DNA from: Dreissena polymorpha
Lineage: Eukaryota > Mollusca > Bivalvia > Myida > Dreissenidae
Assembly: GCF_020536995.1 (NCBI RefSeq)
Contig: NC_068367.1
Location: 66,475,192-66,539,191, forward strand
Reading direction: 5' to 3'
DNA: 64,000 nt
A program made the position numbers and the translations under genes. Of this stretch, positions 12,954 to 24,956 are shown in pieces (position 1 is the first letter of the stretch; each line of letters begins with the position of its first letter). The notes below the pieces were generated by a model. The model saw only the letters and a list, made by a program, of their open reading frames with translations, did no database searches and was not told where the DNA came from.

Positions 12954-13096
12954 AGAATATTATGTGAGTTTTGGATGAAGATCAAGTTTATCATGCAAGG
13001 CTTAGAACCGATGTAGTGCGAGGCTTGCCGAGCGCTTACATGGTTCGTGCCGAGCATGATAAACTTGATCTGTATCCAAAACTCACATAATATTCT
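12954..13096. repeat. long hairpin repeat, 43-bp arms
   Basis: AGAATATTATGTGAGTTTTG to ATCAAGTTTATCATGC, and its near-perfect inverse GCATGATAAACTTGATC to AATATTCT, enclose about 57 bp. Non-coding palindromic element; a foldback MITE is the simplest reading. Confidence 0.8.
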
Positions 13097-13844
13097 ATTT
13101 ATCCTATTATTTCCTCACAATTTTCCATGAATAACTGTCAAATATGGCATTTTTTGACGATTTAGTTTTTCCGTAGTTGACAAAAAAAGATTCACCAATT
13201 TTTGGAAAAACCCAAATCTGATCTAAAAATAGTGATAGTATAAAGCTAATGTTTATACGATCATTGTTATACTATCGATTTTCATCTGGTAATAGGATAA
13301 AAATCAACATTTAGTATCTGATGGCCACATTTAAAGACTTATAGTATTTTCATGGCAACAGTTCAGTCAGATTTTTCAAGGCTATTTTGGGGCTGAAAGT
13401 CAGAAAATCTCAAAACTGAATGCGATTACCGGCATACACGAGTATTAATCAATCAAATCCACAATAAGCTCAGTCAAATTGAGACAATATTTTTGGCATT
13501 TTACAAAACTAACAATAAAATATAAGACTTCATATGTGTTTTCAAACTTGTAAAATGGCACCTACATATATTAAAACGATAGTTCAAATATTTTGGTAAA
13601 AGTCTACCTAGTGAAGAATGAACGCATTAACATTTGGCCTGAGTTTGACTTGCTTTGAATTTACTATCTTTCAAATACTATATGTATGTTGTAGTAGTTT
13701 TAATGAAATTGGTGAATGCACTCTTTCTGATTAAAATTGGATGGACCCCAGAAAGGCCACGGAAATGGCGAGTAAGCTCAGAGTATCTGCTCTGTGACCT
13801 TTAGTATTGACTTATCACATATCATAATAAACAAATGGGCCTCG
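13097..13844. other. no gene seen
   Basis: AT-rich, non-repetitive sequence between a foldback element and a P copy; only short meaningless ORFs. Confidence 0.5.
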
Positions 13845-14100
13845 CTCAGTGAAAAGGGGGTGCAATGCATGTGCGTAAAGTGTCGTCCCAGATTAGCCAA
13901 TGCCTCTGCACAGGCTAATCAGGGATAACACTTTCCATCTTAACAGGATTTTTGGTAAGATTTAGACACTTTCTGAAACTGAAAAATACCATAAACGTGG
14001 AAAGTGTTGCCCCTGATAAGCCTGTGCAGACTGCACAGGCTAATCTGTGATAAAACTTTATGCACATGCATTAAACCCCTTTTTACAGAGCAGTGTCCGC
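13845..14100 (+). mobile_element. P repeat copy, full length
   Basis: Complete body: GCAATGCATGTGCGTAAAG, GATTAGCC...GCACAGGCTAATCAGGGA, GGAAAGTGTTGCCCCTG, GCCTGTGCAGACTGCACAGG and GCACATGCATTAAACCCC. About 250 bp with inverted ends; a useful reference for the split copies. Confidence 0.82.
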
Positions 14101-14267
14101 CCAAATTCAATTATCTGGGGATATGTAAGAGAAAATAATTGAGGATTTAAATTCCGTGATAACTCAGGGTTTAATATATGTGTATAATTTTTTGTCACAG
14201 ATAGGCCTGTTAAGTCCGCACAAGCTTATCAAGGAAAACATTAATCGCTTTTATGGTGTTTTTTTAT

Positions 14268-14497
14268 TTAACCCATTTATGCCCAGTGGACTCTCCCATC
14301 CTTCAAAATTGGATCAATTTATTTCGAAAATTAGGGATGCCTGGTATACTTATATCTATATTTAGAATATTTATTACTGAAAATCCATTTAGCAAACAGC
14401 GCAGACCCAGATGAGACCCCGCATCATGCGGCGTCTCATCTGGGTTTACGCTGTTTGTAATGTCCTTTTTTCAGGATGCTAGGCATCAATGGGTTAA
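14268..14497 (-). mobile_element. TTAA MITE, family A (copy 3)
   Basis: TTAA flanks both ends, with CCCATTTATGCCCAG at the left and GCATCAATGGG at the right. The core contains a palindrome around GAGACCCCGCATCATGCGGC. The TTAA target and CCC terminus fit a piggyBac-type non-autonomous element (inference). It is inserted in a P copy. Confidence 0.78.
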
Positions 14498-14532
14498 AGA
14501 AGTCTCTTCTTCTCAAAATTCCAGTTCAGGAT

Positions 14533-17500
14533 GGAAAGTGTTGTCCCTGAATAGCCTGTGCATACTGGACAGACTGAAAGTGTTGTCCCTGAATAGCCTG
14601 TGCAGACAGACTAAAAGTGTTGTCCCTGAATAGCCTGTGCATACTGGACAGACTGAAAGTGTTGTCCCTGAATAGCCTGTGCATACAGACTGAAAGTGTT
14701 GTCCCTGAATAGCCTATGCATACTGGACAGACTGAAGTGTTGTCCCTGAATAGCCTGTGCATACTGGACAGACTGAAAGTGTTGTCCCTGAATAGCCTGT
14801 GCAGACAGACTGAAAGTGTTGTCCCTGAATAGCCTGTGCATACTGGACAGACTGAAAGTGTTGTCCCTGAATAGCCTGTGCATACAGACTGAAAGTGTTG
14901 TCCCTGAATAGCCTATGCATACTGGACAGACTGAAAGTGTTGTCCCTGAACAGCCTGTGCATACTGGACAGACTGAAAGTGTTGTCCCTGAATAGCCTGT
15001 GCAGACAGACTGAAAGTGTTGTCCCTGAATAGCCTGTGCATACTGGACAGACTGAAAGTGTTGTCCCTGAATAGCCTGTGCATACAGACTGAAAGTGTTG
15101 TCCCTGAATAGCCTGTGCATACTGGACAGACTGAAAGTGTTGTCCCTGAATAGCCTGTGCAGACAGACTGAAAGTGTTGTCCCTGAATAGCCTGTGCATA
15201 CTGGACAGACTGAAAGTGTTGTCCCTGAATAGCCTGTGCATACAGACTGAAAGTGTTGTCCCTGAACAGCCTGTGCATACAGACTGAAAGTGTTGTCCCT
15301 GAATAGCCTGTGCATACTGGACAGACTGAAAGTGTTGTCCCTGAATAGCCTGTGCAGACAGACTGAAAGTGTTGTCCCTGAATAGCCTGTGCATACTGGA
15401 CAGACTGAAAGTGATGTCCCTGAATAGCCTGTGCAGACAGACTGAAAGTGTTGTCCCTGAATAGCCTGTGCATACAGACTGAAAGTGTTGTCCCTGAACA
15501 GCCTGTGCATACAGACTGAAAGTGTTGTCCCTGAATAGCCTGTGCAGACAAACTGAAAGTGTTGTCCCTGAATAGCCTGTGCATACAGACTGAAAGTGTT
15601 GTCCCTGAATAGCCTGTGCAGACAGACTGAAAGTGTTGTCCCTGAATAGCCTGTGCATACTGGACAGACTGAAAGTGTTGTCCCTGAACAGCCTGTGCAT
15701 ACAGACTGAAAGTGTTGTCCCTGCATAGCCTGTGCATACAGACTGAAAGTGTTGTCCCTGAATAGCCTGTGCATACAAACTGAAAGTGTTGTCCCTGAAT
15801 AGCCTGTGCAGACAGACTGAAAGTGTTGTCCCTGAATAGCCTGTGCATACAGAATGAAAGTGTTGTCCCTGAATAGCCTGTGCATACTGGACAGACTGAA
15901 AGTGTTGTCCCTGAATAGCCTGTGCAGACAGACTGAAAGTGTTGTCCCTGAACAGCCTGTGCAGACAGACTGAAAGTGTTGTCCCTGAATAGCCTGTGCA
16001 TACTGGACAGACTGAAAGTGTTGTCCCTGAATAGCCTGTGCATACAGATTGAAAGTGTTGTCCCTGAATAGCCTGTGCATACTGGACAGACTGAAAGTGT
16101 TGTCCCTGAATAGCCTGTGCATACAGACTTAAAGTGTTGTCCCTGAATAGCCTGTGCAGACAGACTGAAAGTGTTGTCCCTGAATAGCCTGTGCATACAG
16201 ACTGAAAGTGTTGTCCCTGAATAGCCTGTGCATACAGACTGAAAGTGTTGTCCCTGAATAGCCTGTGCAGACAGACTGAAAGTGTTGTCCCTGAACAGCC
16301 TGTGCATACTGGACAGATTGAAAGTGTTGTCCCTGAATAGCCTGTGCATACAGACTGAAAGTGTTGTCCCTGAAAAGCCTGTGCATACAGACTGAAAGTG
16401 TTGTCCCTGAACAGCCTGTGCATACTGGACAGACTGAAAGTGTTGTCCCTGAATAGCCTGTGCATACTGGACAGACTGAAAGTGTTGTCCCTGAATAGCC
16501 TGTGCATACTGGACAGACTGAAAGTGTTGTCCCTGAATAGCCTGTGCATACAGACTGAAAGTGTTGTCCCTGAACAGCCTGTGCATACTGGACAGACTGA
16601 AAGTGTTGTCCCTGAATACCCTGTGCATACAGACTGAAAGTGTTGTCCCTGAATAGCCTGTGCATACTGGACAGACTGAAAGTGTTGTCCCAGAATAGCC
16701 TGTGCATACAGACTGAAAGTGTTGTCCCTGAATAGCCTGTGCATACAGACTGAAAGTGTTGTCCCAGAATAGCCTATGCATAAAGACTGAAAGTGTTGTC
16801 CCTGAATAGCCTGTGCATACTGGACAGACTGAAAGTGTTGTCCCTGAATAGCCTGTGCATACTGGACAGACTGAAAGTGTTGTCCCTGAATAGCCTGTGC
16901 ATACAGACTGAAAGTGTTGTCCCTGAATAGCCTGTGCAGACAGACTGAAAGTGTGGTCCCTGAACAGCCTGTGCAGACAGACTGAAAGTGTTGTCCCTGA
17001 ACAGCCTGTGCAGACAGACTGAAAGTGTTGACCCTGAATAGCCTGTGCATACAGACTGAAAGTGTTGTCCCTGAATAGCCTGTGCAGACAGACTGAAAGT
17101 GTTGTCCCTGAACAGCCTGTGCAGACAGACTGATAGTGTTGTCCCTGAACAGCCTGTGCAGACAGACTGAAAGTGTTGACCCTGAATAGCCCGTGCAGAC
17201 AAACTGAAAGTGTTGTCCCTGAATAGCCTGTGCATACAGACTGAAAGTGTTGTCCCTGAATAGCCTGTGCATACTGGACAGACTGAAAGTGTTGTCCCTG
17301 AATAGCCTGTGCAGACAGACTGAAAGTGTTGTCCGTGAACAGCCTGTGCAGACAGACTGAAAGTGTTGTCCCTGAATAGCCTGTGCAGACAGACTGAAAT
17401 TGTTGTCCCTGAACAGCCTGTGCATACTGGACAGACTGAAAGTGTTGTCCCTGAATAGCCTGTGCATACTGGACAGACTGAAAGTGTTGTCCCTGAATAG

Positions 17501-18079
17501 CCTGTGCATACAGACTGAAAGTGTTGTCCCTGAACAGCCTGTGCAGACAAACTGAAAGTGTTGTCCCTGAATAGCCTGTGCATACAGACTGAAAGTGTTG
17601 TCCCTGAATAGCCTGTGTAGACAAACTGAAAGTGTTGTCCCTGAATAGCCTGTGCATACTGGACAGACTGAAAGTGTTGTCCCTGAATAGCCTGTGCATA
17701 CTGGACAGACTGAAAGTGTTGTCCCTGAACAGCCTGTGCAGACAGACTGAAAGTGTTGTCCCTGAATAGCCTGTACATACTGGACAGACTGAAAGTGTTG
17801 TCCCTGAATAGCCTGTGCATACAGACTGAAAGTGTTGTCCCTGAATAGCCTGTGCATACTGGACAGACTGAAAGTGTTGTCCCTGAATAGCCTGTGCATA
17901 CTTGACAGACTGAAAGTGTTGTCCCTGAATAGCCTGTGCATACTGGACAGACTGAAAGTGTTGTCCCTGAATAGCCTGTGCATACTGGACAGACTGAAAG
18001 TGTTGTCCCTGAACAGCCTGTGCATACTGGACAGACTGAAAGTGTTGTCCCTGAATAGCCTGTGCATACTGGACAGACT
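14533..18079 (+). repeat. 3.5-kb minisatellite of 37/42-bp units, grown inside a P element
   Basis: About 90 units alternate between 37 bp and 42 bp. Each starts ACTGAAAGTGTTGTCCCTGA, continues ATAGCCTGTGCA and ends TACAG, GACAG or TACTGGACAG. Units differ by only a few point changes (AATAGCC/AACAGCC, CATACAG/CAGACAG). The sequence before it (14498-14532: AAGAAGTCTCTTCTTCTC, then CCAGTTCAGGATGG) and after it (ACTAATTTGTAACAACACTT, then CATGTTTTCCCAGAGC) are the proper internal and terminal parts of P. The array is therefore an in-place expansion of P's right-hand segment. The minus strand is open in all three frames across most of it; that is a by-product of the unit. Confidence 0.93.
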
Positions 18080-18188
18080 AATTTGTAACAACACTTGACA
18101 CACATGATTAAAGCATGTTTTCCCAGAGCAACGCTAAAATACATAATTATGAGTCGTGCTTTGTGAAAATGGGGTTTAATGCATGTGC

Positions 18189-20655
18189 TTAACCCATTTA
18201 TGCCTAGTGGACTCTCCTATCCTTCTAAATAAACCGTTCCATAATCGATAAATTGACCGCCGCCATATTGTCAGTCACGTGACTGTCCGCCATTGCACTG
18301 CTGCTAACTTGTGCGAGTCTGCGATTCCAAAAGCCAAAGACGTAGAGAATACCCGCTTCACTGTTGTCTGATAACTAAATTACTTAATGAATTAATGTGA
18401 GGCGATTATCACATTTTTGTTGTGTAAATGATTGTTTGAAGTTGAGATCGATTGTTACAAATAAAATGTTTAAAATGCTTTCGTGTATTTGTTTTTTATC
18501 TGTAATCAAGTGGTAATCATCGGCGAAAATTTGTCGGTTCAGTCGCTCATACTATGTCTTTGATTAGACTTGTTACTTTTAACGTTTCACAAACAATTCA
18601 CGCATGTATTGTTGTGTTGATTTTAATAGCCGCAACATCAAGCAGATTATATTTTAATTAATACTTATAAAAGATTCTCGCGCAATTAATTACTGCTAAT
18701 TGTTTGTAATTGGTCTCATTTGGTAAAAATCTACTTTCCAAAATCATAACATATTATATTAAGTATGATATTTTTGATACGCCTTCAATTATTTTTCTTG
18801 TTCTTACTGATATCAGAGATAAAAAAATGGGATTTGGATTTATATTTATTTTTTTTAGATGGAATTTTGTCACGTTAAAAAACGAGCTTTTTATCATGAG
18901 AGAGTGATATTGATCTTGACGACCTTTTATGTGATTATTCGGAAGATGGAGAGAATGTGATCTATATGATATATCTATATTTTCATCTTTGAATCATTTA
19001 ACAGCTATAAAGCTAAAAATACTAAAAAATGTATTTTATAGGTCTTTGAAGTAACGCAAAACATATGGATAACGACACCAAATGTTTAGTCAATTAATCC
19101 ACACAAAAAAAAACTCCGAAAAAAAACAGCTAAATAATATTTCAAAAATATATATTATTAAGCGCCAAACGAATTTATTTATACATTTATTTGCAACTTT
19201 AAAAACGCGGCATAAGCATCAAATTAAAGATTATCTTCAGACTGAAAGGCCGACAATTTGACACAACAAAGAGCTCTTTGCATTATAGCCGTAATATTTT
19301 TGTGCCGAAAAGCTTCAATAAATTACAATAGTAATACATCTAATTATAAAAATATAATTATCAATGGCATGAGTACGCTAGTGTGATAAATAAATGAGTG
19401 TTAGAAAGTGTAAGGAGTGCTTTGAAAATAAACGTACTACAAAGCCCTATTAAAAGCGAAGTGTATGACGGTTTTTACATGTAATTTTAATTTGATGGGT
19501 TTTGTACAAAGAATGACGCTATTGAGGAATATTAACATACAACTGAAAAAACACAACTTCACATGATGCAAATTGAACTGTGTACTCAAGTATATTGAAA
19601 ACTGGTTACTAATGAGTATGAGTGACACATATCTAGCATTTTAACACACATATATTTATATACATATATATTTTTTTAAATATTTTTTAACCTCTGTTTG
19701 GTGTCAAATGTAATTTCTTGTTTTTATGATATCGTTCGTGCATTGCCGTAACATCAAATCTTCATACGGAATGACGTAGTTTTAATTAAGCGATACCCGC
19801 TAAATACGTTAAATGTTTTATTTTTATATTTTTTAAATACTTTATTTTTTCATTAATTAAACGGGCAAGTATCTTTACGGTGTACAATTTCTGATATTCT
19901 ATATTGGACATAGCTTTTAATTTGTAAAATATGTAACATATCTAATTTACGCAACTGTTAAGTATGTCGGAGGTAAATTATATCTTACCAAATGACTGCT
20001 AAATAATACCAGAAAGATGAGACATGGTGGCATCATCAATTGTGTTTAATGACCAGACTGTCATCTGCCACCCAGTGTGGTTTATGACACCATGTGGTTA
20101 GTTAAGTCTGGATCAAACGATAATAAAACGATAAGTCAAATCAATATCTGATCAAAACGAGATAATCGGATTATGCAGAACAAAGGGGCAATTAAACACT
20201 GGAATTCAAAGGCATACACGATTTAAAGATGCAAATAATAAAATGAAAAATATTGCATTTAATTTAATGCTTTTTTTAATGTGTCAATGTGTAAGTTTTC
20301 CAAGACAACCAAGACCATGTAATGACGTCCTTAGAATTTAGAAAGAAATTCATCCGTTGAATAATCGGTGCTCTCTTATATATGTTACCGATTGCAGTGC
20401 AATGGCGGACGCGGAGAGAATTCAGGGGAGATAATTATGTAATGACTAAATTCTGGAACGGTCTATTGGATCAATTTATTTCCAAAATTAGGGATGTCTA
20501 GTATATTTATTTCTATATTTAGAATACTTCTTACAGAAATACCTTTATGCAAACATCGCAGACCCTGATGAGACGCCGCATCATGCAGCGTCTCATCTGG
20601 GTCTGCACTGTTTGCCAAGGCCTTTTTTTCTAGACGCTAGGCATAAATGGGTTAA
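18189..20655 (-). mobile_element. TTAA MITE, family A (copy 4), split by a TA element
   Basis: TTAACCCATTTATGCCTAG at the left and CTAGGCATAAATGGGTTAA at the right. After 18229 the MITE is broken by a 2.2-kb insertion and resumes at TTGGATCAATTTATTTCC (20466). Other MITE A copies show these two parts are normally contiguous. Confidence 0.87.
18232..20463. mobile_element. 2.2-kb TIR element with TA target duplication
   Basis: The ends are AACCGTTCCATAAT and, in reverse, GACCGTTCCAGAAT, flanked by TA on both sides (18230-18231 and 20464-20465). A 17-bp subterminal block GTCCGCCATTGCACTGC occurs about 55 bp inside each end in opposite orientation. The AT-rich interior has no ORF over 65 codons and no transposase motif. 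It is non-autonomous; TA target suggests Tc1/mariner-like mobilisation (inference). Confidence 0.82.
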
Positions 20656-21069
20656 AGTGTCATTCAGATTAGCCTGTGCAGTCTGCACAGGCTAATCAGG
20701 GACAACACTTTCCGCTTCTATGACATTTTTTGTTTAAATGAAGTCTCTTCAAAGCAAAAATCCAATTTAGGCGGAAAGTGTTGTCCCTGATAAGCCTGTG
20801 CAAACTGCACAGGCTAATCTGGGACGATACTATATGCACATGCATTATGCCCAGTTTTCTCAAAACGCTACTCATAATTTCAATGAATATAAGCTTGATT
20901 ACCTTGCTACAAATGTTTTTTACTGTTCTAGTAATTTTCTTTTGTATGACAGATTGCAAATTATATAATAAACACATACAATAGCAATATTCCTGGAGAC
21001 TGAAATAACTATTTCCAAGAATAAATCAACAGTAATATTAAATTCCTCCCCAGCACTAAAAGTTACTAG

Positions 21070-21250
21070 TATCGCTCCGTAAAAAGGAGTAAAATGCATG
21101 TGCGTAGTGCTATCCCAGATTAGCCTGTGAAATTTGCAATGAGGCTTATCAGGGATGGCACTTTACAACTGACCTGGATTGGCTACTAGACTTTGTTTAA
21201 CAGGGAAAAATATAAAAGCGGAAAGTGTCCTCCCAGATTAGCCTAACTGT
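21070..21250 (+). mobile_element. P repeat copy, diverged
   Basis: Contains GCATGTGCGTAGTGC, GATTAGCCTGTG and GCAATGAGGCTTATCAGGGA. That last stretch resembles the joined flanks of the 13-kb transposon. Confidence 0.7.
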
Positions 21251-21317
21251 TCACTGTTACAGTGACCCAAAATAATTATCATCTATAAAGAAATAGAATG
21301 GCTGCTATAAATGCCTC

Positions 21318-21605
21318 TTTTGTCAAATGATGGGTATTGCATAGACAAACAAACACACAGTCAAATGATGGGTATTACATAGACAAACAAACACACAGCC
21401 AAATGATGGGTATTGCATAGACAAACAAACACACAGTCAAATGATGGGTATTGCATAGACAAACAAACACACAGTCAAATGATGGGTATTGCATAGACAA
21501 ACAAACACACAGTCAAATGATGGGTATTGCATAGACAAACAAACACACAGTCAAATGTCTGGGTATTGCATAGACAAACAAACACACAGTCAAATGTCTG
21601 GGTGA
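21318..21605 (+). repeat. 38-bp tandem repeat, about 7.5 copies
   Basis: Unit TCAAATGATGGGTATTGCAT then AGACAAACAAACACACAG. Copies are almost identical; the last two have GTCTGGG in place of GATGGG. Recent expansion, non-coding. Confidence 0.93.
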
Positions 21606-21664
21606 TGATAATTATTTTAATTTTCATATTTGAGTCTTGCTCCAGGAAAACTGGTTTTAATTCA

Positions 21665-21907
21665 TATGAGCTGTGTTCTGATAAAATGGGCATAATGCAT
21701 GTGCATAAAGTGTCGTCCCAGATTAGCCTGTGCAATCTGCACAGGCTAATCAGGGACGACACTTTCTGCTTTTAAGACATGTTTCGTTTAAATGAAGTCT
21801 CTTCTAAGCAAAAATCCAATTTAGGTGGAAAGTGTGCAAACTGCACAGGCTAATCTGGGACGACACTTTACGCACATGCATTATGTCCAGTTTTCTCAGA
21901 ACGCGAC
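21665..21907 (+). mobile_element. P repeat copy, full length
   Basis: GGGCATAATGCATGTGC, GATTAGCCTGTGCAATCTGC, CAGGGACGACACTTTC, CTGCACAGGCTAATCTGGG and GCATTATGTCCAGTTTTC. Short deletion in the second palindrome. Confidence 0.82.
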
Positions 21908-22117
21908 TCATTTGCATTAAGAGTCAACCCGGATTAACCTGTTAAGTCCACACATGCTAAACAGGGTTGACACTTTCTGCTATCATTTTATTGTTTGTGT
22001 CTTTTTAGCGAAAATCAAGTTTAGGGGGAAAGTGTCGTCCCTAGTTATAATTTGCAGACTGCAATGCTTAACACTTGATGCAAATGCATTACATCCTGTT
22101 TACCCAGAGCAAAGTTA
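21905..22117 (+). mobile_element. P repeat copy, older
   Basis: Diverged P directly downstream of the previous copy: GAGTCAACCCGGATTAACC, GGTTGACACTTTCTGC, GAAAGTGTCGTCCCTAG and CATCCTGTTTACCCAGAGC. Confidence 0.65.
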
Positions 22118-22143
22118 ATTTATATTTTAGAAAATTATCATTC

Positions 22144-22376
22144 TTAACCCATTTATGCCTTGCGTCTTGAATAAAGGCCTTAGCAAACAGCGTAGACCCA
22201 AATGAGACGCCACATGATGCGGCGTCTCATCAGGGTCTGCGCTGTTTGCTTAAAGGATTATTTCTGTAAGATTATATTCTAAATATAGAAATAAATATAC
22301 TAGACATCCCTTATTTTGGAAATAAATTGATCTAATTAAGAAGGATGAGAGAGTCTACTAGGCATAAAGGGGTTAA
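22144..22376 (+). mobile_element. TTAA MITE, family A (copy 5)
   Basis: TTAACCCATTTATGCCTTG at the left and GGCATAAAGGGGTTAA at the right, with the palindromic core GAGACGCCACATGATGCGGC. Non-coding. Confidence 0.84.
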
Positions 22377-22379
22377 TTT

Positions 22380-23200
22380 ATATCTAAGAAAAATATCATT
22401 CTTAAGAGTAGTAATTGAACTGACTGGCAAATCCTTTTATTCCATTTTACATAGAGACTTATTTTTTAATCGTTATATAGGAGATTACAGTAAGTATAAA
22501 ACTTTCTTATATCAAATTGAATCTATTGAATCTATCACTTATTAGCATTATTATTATGGGATCAGATGATTTAATAATAACATATTGGAAATGGAAAGTC
22601 AATTTATTTAAAAAAATGTTAGACAAAACTTAATGATTAGTATAATAAATTGTCTCTACTTACCCATTTTGAAATGGTTTGAGTTAATCCGTTATTTATA
22701 ATTAAAATTATCCAGAAACAAAATATTTATTTGTATATTATTTGCACTGTAAATTCCAATAGATCAGTAATGACTTGTCTTTTAACATACAGGAAATAAA
22801 TCCAAGGAATATAAATAATTCTACGCTAGAGAAAGCTACCCAAAACACTTAGCACTTTTCTTATTACATATACATGTACCATGTAGAATATTCATTTGAG
22901 CACATAAATGTATCACTTCTAAGTTTACAAAATAAAAAGTTTTTTTTTTCACATCACTTAATCCCTAAACACAAATACATGCATGACTCATTAAACACTG
23001 TTACATTTATGTTTCCATACAAATTCAACCCACAAGAATTCCCCAGCATTGTTTACTCCAGATTATGAATTGGTCAGTACATACTATAGATACTACCTCA
23101 CTTCCTACTGACCAGTGGCCTTAAGTGACCACTGTGGCCTCAAGTGACCATTGGTTTCAATATATAGACTGGTCACCAACAGCATAAAATATATATTTAT
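22380..23200. other. no gene seen
   Basis: AT-rich sequence with only short ORFs (up to 64 codons) and no motif. Confidence 0.5.
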
Positions 23201-23204
23201 ATAA

Positions 23205-23465
23205 ACCTTGTTCTAGGAAAACAGTGCGTTTGAATACATGTGCGTCAAGTGTCTTCCCAGATTAAAAAGCAAAAAATGCTGTCAATGATCTGCAGCCTGT
23301 ACCGACTGTTCAGGCTAATCTGGGACAACAATTTCAGCTTTTTTTTGTTAAATGTTTTTTTAATAAATGTACGTGAAACGTGTCGTTCTTGATTGCATAA
23401 GCTAATATGGGACAACAATTTACGCATTTAAGCATTAAGTTCTGTTTTCCCAGAACAAGGCTCAT
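23205..23465 (+). mobile_element. P repeat copy, diverged
   Basis: CTTGTTCTAGGAAAACAG, GTGCGTCAAGTGTCTTCCC, TGACTGTTCAGGCTAATCTGG-like sequence and TTCTGTTTTCCCAGAAC. Confidence 0.62.
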
Positions 23466-23579
23466 ATATTACCTTAACCATCAAAGTAATCTTTCAAAAC
23501 ATGAGCGCTCACTGAGAGCCATAAACAGCCCCACATGCCACTCTGACTGAGATACCCAGCATTGAAAATCAATTGTGTC

Positions 23580-23795
23580 CCGTACTGAGAAAACTGGGCA
23601 TAATGCTTGTGCGTAAAGTGACACTTTCCGCTTTTATGGTATTTTTCTTTTAAATGAAGTCTCTTCTACAAAAAAATCCCGTTAAGGCGGAAAGTATCGT
23701 CCCTGATTAGCCTGTGCGGACTTCACAGGCTATTCTGGGATGACACTATGCACATGCATTAAGCCCAGTTTTTTCAGAACAAGGCTCAATTCAGC
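23580..23795 (+). mobile_element. P repeat copy
   Basis: ACTGGGCATAATGCTTGTGC, AAATGAAGTCTCTTCTAC, AGGCGGAAAGTATCGTCCC and TGATTAGCCTGTGCGGAC. The first palindrome is deleted. Confidence 0.72.
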
Positions 23796-23924
23796 AATTT
23801 GACTTTCCATCTCCATATATGGACTTCAAGGTAGAGCAACCTTCTCTAATTAGCGCAAATAACCATCTCAAGTATTATTAAATGTGTGCTACAAAACCTT
23901 ATTTCTTAAAAAAACAACACTACT

Positions 23925-24520
23925 GTCTTACCTTTGACCCCAAGGTAACTTGACCTTGACTTAGCTGATAACTATCAACTTATTGTACCAGACAATCATA
24001 TGACTCATATATAGGTTAACATTAACACAAAGTTATTTTAGAATCATTTTATGCAATGTGAATAAGCCCCACTTAGCTGTCTTTTGACCTTTTACCTCAT
24101 TATATAAACTTAACCTTGAAGGTTGTCAAACGGTTCTTCTGCCTTACAAGCCATCTTAAATAGGTGAACAGTTTTGCCAATTTAAATAAAATCCTTAACA
24201 ATCAAGGTTAAATTTATAGAGCTTTATTTTGACCTTTCACCTCCAAGTTTTACCTTTACAGTTAAGTCCCAAGTTTCTTGCTGGCCACAAACTGTCTCAT
24301 CTAGGTGAATAATTGTGTCAAGTAATTTAACATTATTAAACTGTTGTTCAATCAAAGAGCACTCTAGCTGTTAAGCAGTTAACAAAAGGTGCTGTATTTT
24401 GGGCTTTAAGACCACTAAGTTTTATCTTAAACTTGAATGTAGCCACATTTTCCTAAGATGTGACACAAAGTATTATATAAATTAACATTCATGCAAATTT
24501 CTATTGAGGTTGTGTGAGGT
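23925..24520 (+). repeat. degenerate TGACCTT-type repeats
   Basis: Scattered TTTGACCCCAAGGTAAC, TTGACCTTGAC and TTTGACCTTTTACC blocks at roughly 150-200 bp spacing; an old, eroded array. Confidence 0.45.
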
Positions 24521-24956
24521 TATAATCCAGACAGATTCTGGACATAGTATGATGTTGCAAAAAATGTGTAACATTACATTTAGACACACACCCAATTACA
24601 CTGGTAACTAAATCTCACAAAAAGTCTACAATCAATTGATTGTTACTGGCTACTAAAGGCTTTTGTGAATCACTGCAATCACTGGGCATCTCTGTAGCAT
24701 TACATTTGTATGTGCAGACTATTTGCAGAACTTAATATTAATCAAATTCTCTACAAACTACCCACCACATTACGTAAAACATATATGCCCCACAAAACGC
24801 AGCTGAAATGCAACCAAGTGTCGACATGTACAATTGTTAAGAGATATTTAAATATTCCATGCCCCCGTGACCTTGAACTTTCACCTGTTGATCTGCAAAC
24901 CTATAGTGGCATTCCTTCTTACATGAGTAAGCAGCATATAAATGTTTGATTCTAGT

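Larger units (their letters stand above)
14155..18135 (+). mobile_element. P repeat copy carrying a TTAA MITE and the expanded array
   Basis: Left part 14155-14267 (TTTAATATATGTG, then AGGCCTGTTAAGTCCGCAC and TTATCAAGG) is a diverged P start. A MITE sits at its internal TTAA, then P resumes with AAGAAGTCTCTTC, expands into the minisatellite and ends near 18135. P copies have no coding capacity; their own transposition mechanism is unknown to me. Confidence 0.7.
18150..20878 (+). mobile_element. P repeat copy split by nested insertions
   Basis: P starts near GAGTCGTGCTTTGTG, is interrupted at GTGC/TTAA (18189) and resumes after 20655 with AGTGTCATTCAGATTAGCC, then both palindromes and the end CCCAGTTTTCTCAAAACGC. 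Removing the insertion leaves a P copy with a single TTAA, which confirms the inner boundaries. Confidence 0.85.

Noticed and set aside
14533-18079. CRISPR-like array
   Set aside because: Units are contiguous variants of one sequence without unique spacers, in an animal genome.
14611-18144. Long minus-strand ORFs of 456-1,129 codons
   Set aside because: They are frame shadows of the 37/42-bp minisatellite; all three frames are open and no composition or splice signal supports a protein.
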